Part shown: positions 17,782-26,203 of the stretch, one piece after another
How the letters are laid out: each line of letters begins with the position of its first letter
Numbering within the stretch: the stretch's first letter is position 1
Position numbers and translations under genes: made by a program
Assembly: GCF_002420705.1 (NCBI RefSeq)
Contig: NZ_DIIM01000016.1
Coordinates: 48,740 to 112,739 of the forward strand
DNA length: 64,000 nt
Direction: 5' to 3'
DNA from: Sphingobacterium sp. UBA5670
GTDB lineage: Bacteria > Bacteroidota > Bacteroidia > Sphingobacteriales > Sphingobacteriaceae
The notes under the pieces: generated by a model
The model's database searches: none
Told to the model about the DNA's origin: nothing
What the model saw: the letters and a program-made list of their open reading frames with translations, nothing else

Positions 17782-19266
17782 ATGAAATTAAAAATTATAT
17801 ATATTGTATTGGCGCTTTCCCTGGTAAACGCATCATGTAAAGATGCGCTTGAGTTGGGTCCGACGACCTCCGTACCGGAAGGTGAAGTGTTTAAAAATAC
17901 CGACAATGTTGCTACTGTGATCAACGGTACCTGGAAGTACTTAAATGATACCTACTTTACTTACGCTAATCCCGGCTATACGGCAGTAATGCGTACAAGT
18001 GATGCGATGGGTAGTGATGTGGCGGTGACAACTAAATATGGCTATCGCGATGCTTATGCCTTCACGGAATTAACAAATAATCGATCTAATCGTGTCAATT
18101 CTTTTTGGATTATGCTGTATAAGGTGATCGATAACATGAACAATGTCATTGCGAAGGTAGATGGTGCTGAAGGATCTGCTGAAGCCAAGAATGTATTAAA
18201 GGGAAAAGCAAAAGCTTTGCGCGCCTTTTCCTATTTAAATCTGGCAACGTTTTACCAGTTTAGCTTTCTAAAGGATAAAAATGCGAAATCGGTACCGATT
18301 TATACCGAACCAAGCACATTGTCGACTGAAGGAAAATCGAGATCAACCCAGGCAGAAGTGTATGAATTGATTTTGAAAGATCTAAAAGATAGTGAAGGCT
18401 TGTTGGTTTCTGCAGGCAGAAGTGATAAATATGAGATCAATGCAGAGGTTGTGTATGGTTTGCTTGCCCGAACTTATCTGCAGGTGGGTGAGTGGGCATT
18501 GGCCGCCGAATATGCTGAAAAAGCAGTGAAAAACTATGACTTAATGAATGCTTCGGATTATCAGGCTGGTTTCAATGATCTTGGAAATAAAGAGTGGATT
18601 TGGGGACATCAACAAACGAATGAGCAGAACGTCGCAAGTTATGCATTTCATTATCTAGATGTGTCATCGGCAGGTTCTTATTACTATAGCTTTATGGCTG
18701 ATCCCTATTTTAAAGATCTATTCGATACCGGCGATGTCCGTTATGCCTTATTTGAATGGGATAATCTGCCGGGTCGGGAAGGATTTCTACGGTATAAGAA
18801 GTTTAAATTTAAATCAAATTTGATCGGTGACATTGTGTACATGCGCGCTTCGGAAATGGTTTTGATTGCGGCTGAAGGTTATGCAAGAGCCGGTGAAAAC
18901 GATAAAGCAGTAGCAGCCTTGAATAAGCTGCGTACAGCTAGGAATGCAAAGCTGTTTTCGGGAAATGATACAGATCAATTAATTGCTGCGATCTTGATTG
19001 AACGACGTAAGGAGCTTTGGGGTGAAGGATTTGCTTTATCAGATATCCTGAGGACGCAAGGAAAGGTGGTACGGAAATCATATGTTGACGGAGAAGGTAA
19101 ACCAATTCAAGTGGAGATTGTTGGCGCTGATGGTAAACCTAAGCTGGTAAATGGTCAGGGGCATCGTGTCATTAAATTTCCTAATGGTTCTGATTTCGTG
19201 GCAAATAGTCCATACTATCTATTTTCCATTCCTTATGAAGAAACGGTTCGGAACCCGAATCTTTAG
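17782..19266 (+). CDS. SusD/RagB-family nutrient-binding lipoprotein 2
   Basis: A 494-residue lipoprotein with lipobox NASC (cysteine 19) and the SusD helical fold. Landmarks are KGKAKALRAFSYLNLATFYQ around 140-160, a YARAGENDKAVAALNKLR helix near 375 and ERRKELWGEGFALSDILR around 415. It should bind the ligand at the cell surface for the upstream SusC. The substrate is unknown. A bulged terminator hairpin follows at 19292-19331. Confidence 0.92.
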   Translation: MKLKIIYIVLALSLVNASCKDALELGPTTSVPEGEVFKNTDNVATVINGTWKYLNDTYFTYANPGYTAVMRTSDAMGSDVAVTTKYGYRDAYAFTELTNNRSNRVNSFWIMLYKVIDNMNNVIAKVDGAEGSAEAKNVLKGKAKALRAFSYLNLATFYQFSFLKDKNAKSVPIYTEPSTLSTEGKSRSTQAEVYELILKDLKDSEGLLVSAGRSDKYEINAEVVYGLLARTYLQVGEWALAAEYAEKAVKNYDLMNASDYQAGFNDLGNKEWIWGHQQTNEQNVASYAFHYLDVSSAGSYYYSFMADPYFKDLFDTGDVRYALFEWDNLPGREGFLRYKKFKFKSNLIGDIVYMRASEMVLIAAEGYARAGENDKAVAALNKLRTARNAKLFSGNDTDQLIAAILIERRKELWGEGFALSDILRTQGKVVRKSYVDGEGKPIQVEIVGADGKPKLVNGQGHRVIKFPNGSDFVANSPYYLFSIPYEETVRNPNL

Positions 19267-19291
19267 TATATTGATTGTTGGTTTGTTATTG

Positions 19292-19331
19292 AAGAGATCC
19301 GGTGTACTTATGTGTATCGGATTCTCTTTTT
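19292..19331 (+). terminator. Terminator of the second susCD pair
   Basis: AAGAGATCCG (19292-19301) pairs with CGGATTCTCTT (19318-19328), leaving one bulged base, and the 3' arm runs into five T residues. It lies 26 bases after the SusD stop. Confidence 0.65.
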
Positions 19332-19411
19332 ATAGGATTATGTGTTTCTCCTGCCTGTTTACTGGTTATTCTCGCATGTGGTCAGTATAAGAATGTCTGG
19401 CTAACATTGAC

Positions 19412-19500
19412 TTTTCCACATTATGTTAATAACGCTGTTGAAAACCTGTTTAAAAGAAAAGTTAGGTTATTAACAGTACTTATCCACATTATGTTGATAA
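19412..19500. other. Cluster of DnaA-box-like sequences (candidate replication origin or DnaA-binding locus)
   Basis: Six boxes are packed in 89 bases: TTTTCCACA (19412), TGTTAATAA (19424), TGTTGAAAA (19436), TTATTAACA (19467), the exact consensus TTATCCACA (19480) and TGTTGATAA (19492). Two 22-bp units (19412-19433 and 19480-19501) match at 20 of 22 positions, and each is a pair of inverted boxes separated by TTA. The cluster lies between convergent genes and overlaps the end of the PepSY gene. No dnaA or other origin-linked gene is in the window, so the role is open. Confidence 0.5.
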
Positions 19501-20646
19501 CCTTTTCTTTTTCTTTTTGCTTTTGTTTAGCCAGATCACATAACCTGTGATGGGCAGCGATGCACAAAAAAGACTGACGATAAAAGCGATTATTTTTGTC
19601 CCCATGCCGGCGATACCGCCTGTATGAATATCATAGTTAAGGGCGCCCAATTTATCACCATAATGTAGCTTTTCGCTAGACTTGATTTCTCGTAGGCTAT
19701 TGTCTTTTCTGTCAAAATAAAGCCAGTCAAATGTACCGCTTCGTTTTTCATCATGCCGCACCTGGATGTCCATTTCTGTTTCGGTTTCTTTTTTCAGTCG
19801 GATGGACATCATTTCAGCATCTGGGTAGTTTGTCAAAGCATATCGAAGCGCGTTGTCTTGAAACTTTTTTTCTACAGCAGGCAATGGTATCGGCGAGACG
19901 ATTGTGGCGTCCCCGGGCAGAGGCTGCAATAAATTGAATGTAGCGATATATGTCTTTTTGAAACCTGGAAAGGCAAAAGCAAGCCCTGTTACGGCAAAAA
20001 TCAATCCGATCAATAAACTGTAAAAGCCGATGACGTTGTGAAGGTCATGATTCAGTCGCTTCCATTTAACTTTAGTGTCTAACCAAAAACTTCTTTTGAG
20101 ATTCTTTCCCTTCCATTTCTTAGGCCACCAAAGCACGATTCCGCTTAGTAAGATCAGCGCGAAAATTGCCGTGGACCAGGCGACAATCGGGTGACCATAC
20201 TTTTTACCCAAAAGGAGATTTAGGTGAAGCTGAAGTGCCAGCTGAAAGAATTCTGTTTTTGAGTTTTCTATCTGTTGTACCTGCCCAGTATAGGGGTTGA
20301 TAAATACCCGTTTGTAGTAACGGTAATAATTCCAGTGACCAAAAGCTTTTTCATCTGTTTTTATGGCGCGGAATACCCAGGTACGGCCTTGAGTAGGGTA
20401 GAGGTCTACACGTGTAATCTTTTGTCCCTTTTCGAGGCTTTTCTGGGCATTGGAAATAAGTGTACTTAATGGTAGCGGAACTACTGAGTGGCTGGTTTCG
20501 GCTATAAAATACTTTTCAGGATAAGCCCAGAGTTTGAGTTCATCCTGAAAGGTGTATATGCAGCCTGTCAGGCTTAGGATGAAGACCACGAGACCGGTAA
20601 TTATACCCAGCCATTTATGCAACCAAAGGATGACAGATTTTAGCAT
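19489..20646 (-). CDS. PepSY-associated membrane protein (siderophore/iron uptake type)
   Basis: A 385-residue inner-membrane protein with N-terminal helix (about 10-33), a PepSY-like periplasmic segment, helices near 155-175 and 205-230, a further periplasmic part and a C-terminal helix (about 350-372) before a lysine-rich tail. Conserved histidines (HKWLG near 10, LHLNLLLG near 135, HDLHNVIG near 200, HTGG near 340) suggest haem or metal binding. Members of this family (FoxB/PiuB-like) often act as ferric-siderophore reductases. The start lies one base after the stop of the TonB receptor upstream, so the two are co-transcribed. Its end overlaps the DnaA-box cluster. Confidence 0.87.
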   Translation of the reverse strand: MLKSVILWLHKWLGIITGLVVFILSLTGCIYTFQDELKLWAYPEKYFIAETSHSVVPLPLSTLISNAQKSLEKGQKITRVDLYPTQGRTWVFRAIKTDEKAFGHWNYYRYYKRVFINPYTGQVQQIENSKTEFFQLALQLHLNLLLGKKYGHPIVAWSTAIFALILLSGIVLWWPKKWKGKNLKRSFWLDTKVKWKRLNHDLHNVIGFYSLLIGLIFAVTGLAFAFPGFKKTYIATFNLLQPLPGDATIVSPIPLPAVEKKFQDNALRYALTNYPDAEMMSIRLKKETETEMDIQVRHDEKRSGTFDWLYFDRKDNSLREIKSSEKLHYGDKLGALNYDIHTGGIAGMGTKIIAFIVSLFCASLPITGYVIWLNKSKKKKKRLST

Positions 20647-20647
20647 G

Positions 20648-22978
20648 TTAAAATTTGTAATTGATATTAAATGAAGCCAGCATACCTTGTCCTTTTACAT
20701 ATTCTTCATTCAAGGCACGGTATTGACTGACTACAGGGTAGTAGTTTTTATTAAATAAGTTCTCTATTCCCATACCGATCGACCATTGCTTGTTTACCTG
20801 GTAGTTGCCATTTAAGTTAAACAGATCAACCGTTTTAACGGGGCCTTCGCTGTTTTTGTATAAGCCTTTGTCGTTAGGAAGAAAACGGTCCCGCGATCCG
20901 GTATGCACCCAGAAAAGCTGGAACGTCAGTGGTTTGATCGGTGTGTAATAGATGTATCCTGTCGCTTTGTCTGGTGAAATACGTGAACCATTTAGGTAGG
21001 ATTTCGTACCGTCTTCTTTTTTGGATTTACCTTCCACATAAGCATAGGTACCACCGATGGTTAATTGTGGGGAAATAGTAGCGCTCAAGGCTATTTCATA
21101 TCCATACACATCTTCCGGAAGACGTTGTGGCATCAGGTAACCCCCAATATCGACGAGCTCAACGCCCATTTTGGATGTACTATAGTAATAAGATGCGGAA
21201 AGTTGAAAAATGCTATAATTGCTGGAAAATCCTATTTCATAGTTATTGGTAATAATAGGATCAGTTTTTAAGCTGTCTAAATCATTGTCGGTTGCCCTTC
21301 TAACGATACGGCCGAGTTCATTGATTGCAAAACCCTGTGAGAAACTAACAAATGGATTAAAGATTGCGTATTTATTGTAACGCAAGCCTGCATTGAAGGT
21401 TGCTCCTCTGTAAGGAATCTTACCACCTTTTACGGCGATGCTTCCTTCGTTATTGGGGCCTGTGGCAATGGTGTTGAAATCTTTGATTTTGACGGTTGCG
21501 TTTTCGTATCTAACACCGCCTTTAAAGATTAAATTTTCTAGAAAATCAATTTTTACCTGGGCGTAGGGGGCAACATTTAGCATGTTCATATAAGGAATAT
21601 AGACCCTTCCGTCGGTTAAATTCTGGTCGGTAACATCATTTAACAAATCTATACCATAGGTAATGTCTGCGTTGGAACCCAATACCTGAAAAGGGGTATT
21701 TAGGTTAACGCGTAGGCCTTTTTTCTCCGAATTGATTTGTGTTTGTCCCGGGCCATACCATGCTGAAGCTTTCTCGACATAACGATTCATGGATCGAAAT
21801 GTATTGTAGTATGCAGAAGCAGTTAAAGATGTCGAGGCGAATAGATTACTTTTAGTATAGGTCAGCATGGCATTGTGGTTGTAGGGAGTTCCTGCAGGTT
21901 TGCCCGGATCTTCGCCTTTAACGCCGATCGTTGGAGTCTGTCCATATACACCTGTTTGGCTGATGTATCTGTTATGCTGGTTGCTTCTATAGAAATTGTA
22001 AACTGCGGTTATATTTGAACTGCTGTCGATACGGTAACCTGCTTTTAAGAAGGCATTGTACTGATAGGTATTGGAAAGCCCGTCTGTCTGACCAAGAGGT
22101 GTGCCGTCGCCATCACGCTGTAGACCAACGTAATCAGCCGAACCGCTGACGGTGTAATTCCATCTGTTTTTTTGCCCGTAAAATGTCTGTCCTACACGGT
22201 ATCCCATCGTGCCTGCACTATGGACAGGGTTGAATGTTGTTCGCAAACTTGTGATTCCTTGGATAGGAGCCGCGTCTTTTGATGGATTGCGCGTAATGTA
22301 ATTAATAATACCACCAGCAGATCCATTGCCATATATTGATGTGGCACCTTTGATAACTTCAACCCGCTCAATAACACTCGGATCAATGGTCCGCAGGTCG
22401 CGTTGTCCATTCATCAAAGGTGTAGATTGTGGAATCCCATCGATCAAAACCAATACGGACCTTCCTCGCAGTGTCTGTCCGGAATTGGTCGCTTTATTGG
22501 TCGAGGTTCCCAGACCAGGAATCGTATTACCCAAAATGGTAGAAAGGTTGGTACTAATTTGACTCTGTGCTTCGATTTCCTTTGTTGTTAAGATAGAAAC
22601 AGAAGAGGGAACGGTTGAGATACTCTCTGGTTTACGCCCAGCAGTCACAATAATTTCGTCTAACACCTGAGTGGAACTTAGCTGAAATAATAAAGGCCGT
22701 TGAACCGTATCTAAATTAACCATTTTTTCAACCGTTGAAAAACCGGTGTAAGAAACACGCAATTGAACCGGATTGTTTGAAGGTTTTTTGGCAAAAGTAA
22801 ATTGTCCCAATTGATTGGAATAGCCAGCACTTTTACCGTCAATTTTGATATTGGCTTGACTTAAAGGTTTGTTGTCTCTGTCTTTTACGATTAGGGATAG
22901 TTCTTGCGCATGAAGTTGTGCGCTTAAAAGCAAAAGTATTCCACTGCTGAACATCGTATAGCGTGTTCTGTTTTTCAT
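20648..22978 (-). CDS. TonB-dependent siderophore receptor
   Basis: A 776-residue outer-membrane receptor with a signal peptide ending near LHAQ (residue 24), a carboxypeptidase-regulatory-like domain (about 27-105), the DEIIVTAGR TonB-box region, a plug with VLIDGIPQS and VEVIKGATSIYGNGSAGG around 180-230, and a barrel ending in Phe. The plug resembles the ferric aerobactin/IutA-like group more than SusC proteins, and no SusD adjoins it. With the downstream PepSY protein it forms an iron-siderophore module. Likely iron control is suggested by repeated CAAATATA boxes upstream, but a classic Fur box was not recognised. Confidence 0.9.
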   Translation of the reverse strand: MKNRTRYTMFSSGILLLLSAQLHAQELSLIVKDRDNKPLSQANIKIDGKSAGYSNQLGQFTFAKKPSNNPVQLRVSYTGFSTVEKMVNLDTVQRPLLFQLSSTQVLDEIIVTAGRKPESISTVPSSVSILTTKEIEAQSQISTNLSTILGNTIPGLGTSTNKATNSGQTLRGRSVLVLIDGIPQSTPLMNGQRDLRTIDPSVIERVEVIKGATSIYGNGSAGGIINYITRNPSKDAAPIQGITSLRTTFNPVHSAGTMGYRVGQTFYGQKNRWNYTVSGSADYVGLQRDGDGTPLGQTDGLSNTYQYNAFLKAGYRIDSSSNITAVYNFYRSNQHNRYISQTGVYGQTPTIGVKGEDPGKPAGTPYNHNAMLTYTKSNLFASTSLTASAYYNTFRSMNRYVEKASAWYGPGQTQINSEKKGLRVNLNTPFQVLGSNADITYGIDLLNDVTDQNLTDGRVYIPYMNMLNVAPYAQVKIDFLENLIFKGGVRYENATVKIKDFNTIATGPNNEGSIAVKGGKIPYRGATFNAGLRYNKYAIFNPFVSFSQGFAINELGRIVRRATDNDLDSLKTDPIITNNYEIGFSSNYSIFQLSASYYYSTSKMGVELVDIGGYLMPQRLPEDVYGYEIALSATISPQLTIGGTYAYVEGKSKKEDGTKSYLNGSRISPDKATGYIYYTPIKPLTFQLFWVHTGSRDRFLPNDKGLYKNSEGPVKTVDLFNLNGNYQVNKQWSIGMGIENLFNKNYYPVVSQYRALNEEYVKGQGMLASFNINYKF

Positions 22979-23294
22979 GGTAATTTATTTAGATCAAATA
23001 TAAATTAATGCGCAAATATAGGTTATTTTATATTTGTCTTAACATCTATCTCCTATTTTTTTTTGATTTTTTTTTAGTTGTTATTCTATGATTCTCAGAC
23101 TGATTTGGTACATTATTTAATTGCTGGCTGCTATAAAATTAGATTAGGCGCTTTTTTCCGATGGGGGAGCGTGATTCAATGGATTGGCTGTTTACATTAA
23201 TTGAACGGCCTGTTAAAGATTTATTGATCTTGAATAGTTAATTTAGTCCTGTTTGATAGTTTCGGCTGATCAACTTGTCTCTAATGATAAATTA
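22979..23294. other. Intergenic region between siderophore receptor and phosphodiesterase
   Basis: This divergent gap of 316 bases holds the CAAATATA repeats near the receptor start (22995-23036) and two nine-T runs (23056-23064 and 23067-23075). I see no gene, RNA or further clear repeat in the remainder. A TTG at 23253 could extend the next gene but removes its signal peptide from the terminus. Confidence 0.5.
22995..23036 (-). promoter_or_regulatory. Repeated CAAATATA boxes, receptor promoter/operator
   Basis: CAAATATA occurs at 22995-23002 and 23013-23020, 18 bases apart. The second copy forms a perfect 8-bp inverted repeat with TATATTTG at 23029-23036 around an 8-base spacer. On the minus strand each CAAATATA reads as a TATATTTG -7 box for the siderophore receptor. 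The symmetry suggests a repressor site overlapping the promoter. Confidence 0.45.
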
Positions 23295-24164
23295 ATGAAA
23301 AGAACATTTTTATTCCTTTTTGTATGCTCCTGCTCTGTAGTCTTTGGGCAAAAAATCCACTCGCTACAGTTTGAATCTCCGCAGGCGATGCGCGATTATT
23401 TTAGGTATTCTGTAGATAAAAAGATAGTAAGCGGCCATCGGGGGACAATTGAGGCAGGACTTCCTGAAAATTCGATTGCGGGATTTGAGTCCGTATTGCA
23501 AAAGACACCAGCTATTTTTGAAATTGATCCGCGTTACACCAAGGATAGTGTTGCTATCTTGATGCATGATGCGACATTGGATCGAACCACAAATGGAAAA
23601 GGAAAAGTATCGGACTATACTTGGGATGAATTGCGCAAGCTGAAATTAAAGGATCAGGCAGGAAATATTACCCGATATGGTATTAACACACTTGATGAAG
23701 TCATTCAATGGGCAAAAGGTAAAACTATTCTGAACCTTGACAAGAAAGACCTACCGCTGACAGCTACCGCAGCAATACTGAAAAAGTATCATGCTTACAG
23801 TTGGGTGTGGGTTACGGTACATAATGTTGAGCAGGCGAGCTATTATTTGAAGCAGAACCCTGAGCAGTATATGTCTATGCATATTAAAGATCAGGCTGCT
23901 TTAGAAAAATTTAAAGCTTCTGGATTACCGTATGACCGTATGATCGTGTATATCGGCCCAGAACTTAAGAATGCCAATCAGGCGATGTATCAATTTTTCA
24001 ACAGTAAGGGCGTGATGTGTATGATTTCGGCTGCACCTACTTACGATAAATTGAATACAAAAGCAGAACGCGCTGAAAAATATAAGGCTGTATTTGCAGA
24101 AGGAGCCTCAATTCTTGAGTCCGATCTCCCCATGGAAGTAGGCGAAGTCATCGATTCGCTTTGA
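23295..24164 (+). CDS. Glycerophosphodiester phosphodiesterase family protein
   Basis: A 289-residue exported enzyme of the GDPD TIM-barrel family, which splits glycerophosphodiesters into glycerol 3-phosphate and an alcohol. A signal peptide ends near VFGQ (residue 19). The catalytic landmarks are the GHRG motif followed by LPENS and FEIDPRYTKD, then HDATLDRTTNG, which supply the histidine pair and metal-binding acids. ATG 23295 was chosen over the TTG at 23253 because the hydrophobic signal follows it directly. It converges with the TPR gene, 10 bases away. It may also act on inositol or other phosphodiesters. Confidence 0.88.
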   Translation: MKRTFLFLFVCSCSVVFGQKIHSLQFESPQAMRDYFRYSVDKKIVSGHRGTIEAGLPENSIAGFESVLQKTPAIFEIDPRYTKDSVAILMHDATLDRTTNGKGKVSDYTWDELRKLKLKDQAGNITRYGINTLDEVIQWAKGKTILNLDKKDLPLTATAAILKKYHAYSWVWVTVHNVEQASYYLKQNPEQYMSMHIKDQAALEKFKASGLPYDRMIVYIGPELKNANQAMYQFFNSKGVMCMISAAPTYDKLNTKAERAEKYKAVFAEGASILESDLPMEVGEVIDSL

Positions 24165-24174
24165 CGGATGAGTA

Positions 24175-24600
24175 TCAATCCAAATCGACATTATTACCTA
24201 TAAATGTTAGATATTTAGGTGATTCATCTTCGAAAATGTCTCTTCCTTCCATCATATAAGCACGGAGAAGATATTCCTGGGCAAGCTCACTATTATTGTC
24301 TTCGAGGTAACATTGCCCCAAGCGCAGCATGATAAAAGGGTTTTCGTATGCATTCTCGATAATATTGTGTTTTGCCTTTTCAAAATGGGAGAGGGCATTG
24401 CCAAAATCGTCCAGTAAGAAAAAGGCATCTCCTATAGAGGCTTCAAGCCAAAGACTTTCAGCGTGAACATTTTGTGGACTAGGGACTAGATCCAATGCTT
24501 CGGTCCACACCCGGATTGCTTCCTGATAGTTGCCTTCATCGCAATGTATGTTTCCTTCTTCGCTGAGTTGGTCTATTCTGTCTAATGTTTGATCATCCAT
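24175..24600 (-). CDS. Small tetratricopeptide-repeat protein
   Basis: A 141-residue cytoplasmic, acidic protein with about three TPR-like helical pairs: GNIHCDEGNYQEAIRVWTEA (residues about 16-35), a second around ASIGDAFFLLDDFGNALSHF (55-75) and a third around LGQCYLEDNNSELAQEYLLRA (95-115). Such proteins mediate protein contacts; no enzymatic motif is present. It lies downstream of the third susCD pair but is separated from it by a terminator, so it probably has its own promoter. Partner unknown. Confidence 0.75.
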   Translation of the reverse strand: MDDQTLDRIDQLSEEGNIHCDEGNYQEAIRVWTEALDLVPSPQNVHAESLWLEASIGDAFFLLDDFGNALSHFEKAKHNIIENAYENPFIMLRLGQCYLEDNNSELAQEYLLRAYMMEGRDIFEDESPKYLTFIGNNVDLD

Positions 24601-24654
24601 GACATGTTATTCTTTAGAGTGCCCTACTAAGATAAGAAATCTATAGAACAAAAA

Positions 24655-24679
24655 AGCGGAAAAACAAACTTCTTCCGCT
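24655..24679 (-). terminator. Terminator of the third susCD pair
   Basis: AGCGGAA (24655-24661) pairs with TTCCGCT (24673-24679). On the minus strand the stem is followed by a T-run (complement of the A-run 24649-24655). It lies 25 bases beyond the SusD stop. Confidence 0.6.
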
Positions 24680-24704
24680 CTTTGATATAATTTTTATCGG
24701 TGTT

Positions 24705-26144
24705 TTACTCTACATCAAACCACAGTTTGGTTAACAATGTATTGCTGCCCTGACGTGCGATAGCTTCTTGATAACTTGCTCCGTTAAGTGATTGTTCTGT
24801 GCCGGGATATAAAAAACGCAACGGAATTTTTCCGCTTAAAGCTCCTGCTTTGGCAGCTGTTAATTGTGGGTAATCTAATCGACGCCATTCAGCAAAGGCT
24901 TCAAGCCCCTGTCCATATAAGGCGATCCATTTTTGTTCTCCAATCGATTTTTTGTATACTTTGGAGTCGAATTTGATAGATGCTTGATTGAGGTAGTTAA
25001 CAATTAGTTCATTACTGATATTATATTGCTCCAAAGAGGCGCGGATTGCCTGCTGGTAATAGTTTTCAGCGTCGCCTGTAATAAATCCTCGGCTTACAGC
25101 CTCAGACAGACCAAAAAGTGTTTCCGAATAACTTAAGATTACTGCTGGAGCATGTGGGTCTCTAAAATAAATACCGGGTCTTGAGGTACGTGCGAAACCT
25201 AAATTACTTGCATCACTCGCTGTTAAACCATTTGGTACCCCAATATATTTTTCTGGCGTAGAGGTAGTGGTCGTATCCGCATAAATGCCCAATCGGGGAT
25301 CGTTTAATGAACGTAGTTTGTCTATTATTGTTTTACTGACTCTATAGTCTTCTCTTGCTTCGAAAGAGGCACTGACAGGATTACGATAAGGTGCATCGCG
25401 ATAAACGAGTAATGCATTATCAGTATTTGAGGTAAAATATCCGCTTCCTTCTGCAGCGATCTCCTGTAGTGTTGTTTTGGAAAGATTTGGTAATCGATCT
25501 GCAATTCGTAAGGCTATGCGTAGACGTAAGGCATTGGTAAAACGTTTCCATTGCGCAATGTTACCATTATAGATGATGTCTCCTTCAATGTTTTTTCCAC
25601 TCGTACTTAATAAAGTTTGAGCATTTTTGAGATCGTTCAATAAACCAGTGTATACTTTTTCCTGTGTATCGTAATGGGGTGTTAAGTATAGGTCGATATT
25701 TCCCGCTTCTGTATAGGGAATTTCACCGTAGGCATCCGTAAGTAAGGAAAATACCCAAGATTGTAAAACAATTGCTACACCTTTATAATTGTTGTTGTCC
25801 GTGTTTGTTGCCAGTTTTTGAATTATTTTCAATTGGCTAATGCTTTTCGAATACCAGGTAGACCAGCCTTCGTTAAAATCATTGTTTGTAAAAATGTAAC
25901 GGTCAGGGTCCGTGTACTGTATCCTAGCCCAATGCTGGACAAACAGGAGGCTAGAAGCAAGGTTATTACTTATGCCCCAGTAGCTATCAGTTGTCGTCTT
26001 AATCGTACTAGTTAGCAGATAGGCGGGTTGAGGAGTTTCTGCTTCATTCTGATTTTGGTTTACTTTTGCTAACTCATCTTTACAGGACGTAGTTAGGCCC
26101 AGTAAGAGAAAAAGTCCTGCTATATGTTTGCTGTTTATTTTCAT
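24705..26144 (-). CDS. SusD-like lipoprotein 3 (SusD-like_2 subfamily)
   Basis: A 479-residue lipoprotein with lipobox TTSC (cysteine 21). It shows the features of the second SusD subfamily: an early NQNQNEAETPQPAYLLT segment, YKGVAIVLQSWVFSLLTDAYGEIPYTEA around residues 100-128, and QKWIALYGQGLEAFAEWRRL near 410. It is expected to bind ligand at the surface for the SusC encoded 59 bases upstream. No enzymes adjoin the pair, so the substrate is unknown. Confidence 0.9.
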   Translation of the reverse strand: MKINSKHIAGLFLLLGLTTSCKDELAKVNQNQNEAETPQPAYLLTSTIKTTTDSYWGISNNLASSLLFVQHWARIQYTDPDRYIFTNNDFNEGWSTWYSKSISQLKIIQKLATNTDNNNYKGVAIVLQSWVFSLLTDAYGEIPYTEAGNIDLYLTPHYDTQEKVYTGLLNDLKNAQTLLSTSGKNIEGDIIYNGNIAQWKRFTNALRLRIALRIADRLPNLSKTTLQEIAAEGSGYFTSNTDNALLVYRDAPYRNPVSASFEAREDYRVSKTIIDKLRSLNDPRLGIYADTTTTSTPEKYIGVPNGLTASDASNLGFARTSRPGIYFRDPHAPAVILSYSETLFGLSEAVSRGFITGDAENYYQQAIRASLEQYNISNELIVNYLNQASIKFDSKVYKKSIGEQKWIALYGQGLEAFAEWRRLDYPQLTAAKAGALSGKIPLRFLYPGTEQSLNGASYQEAIARQGSNTLLTKLWFDVE

Positions 26145-26203
26145 TTTTGAATCGTTATTTGTTTATCAATTATCTGATGCCAACGGTGTTTACACTTATC
26201 TTC

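Noticed and set aside
23056..23075. Two poly-T runs as a terminator
   Set aside because: No stem precedes them in either direction, so they are only described as part of the gap.
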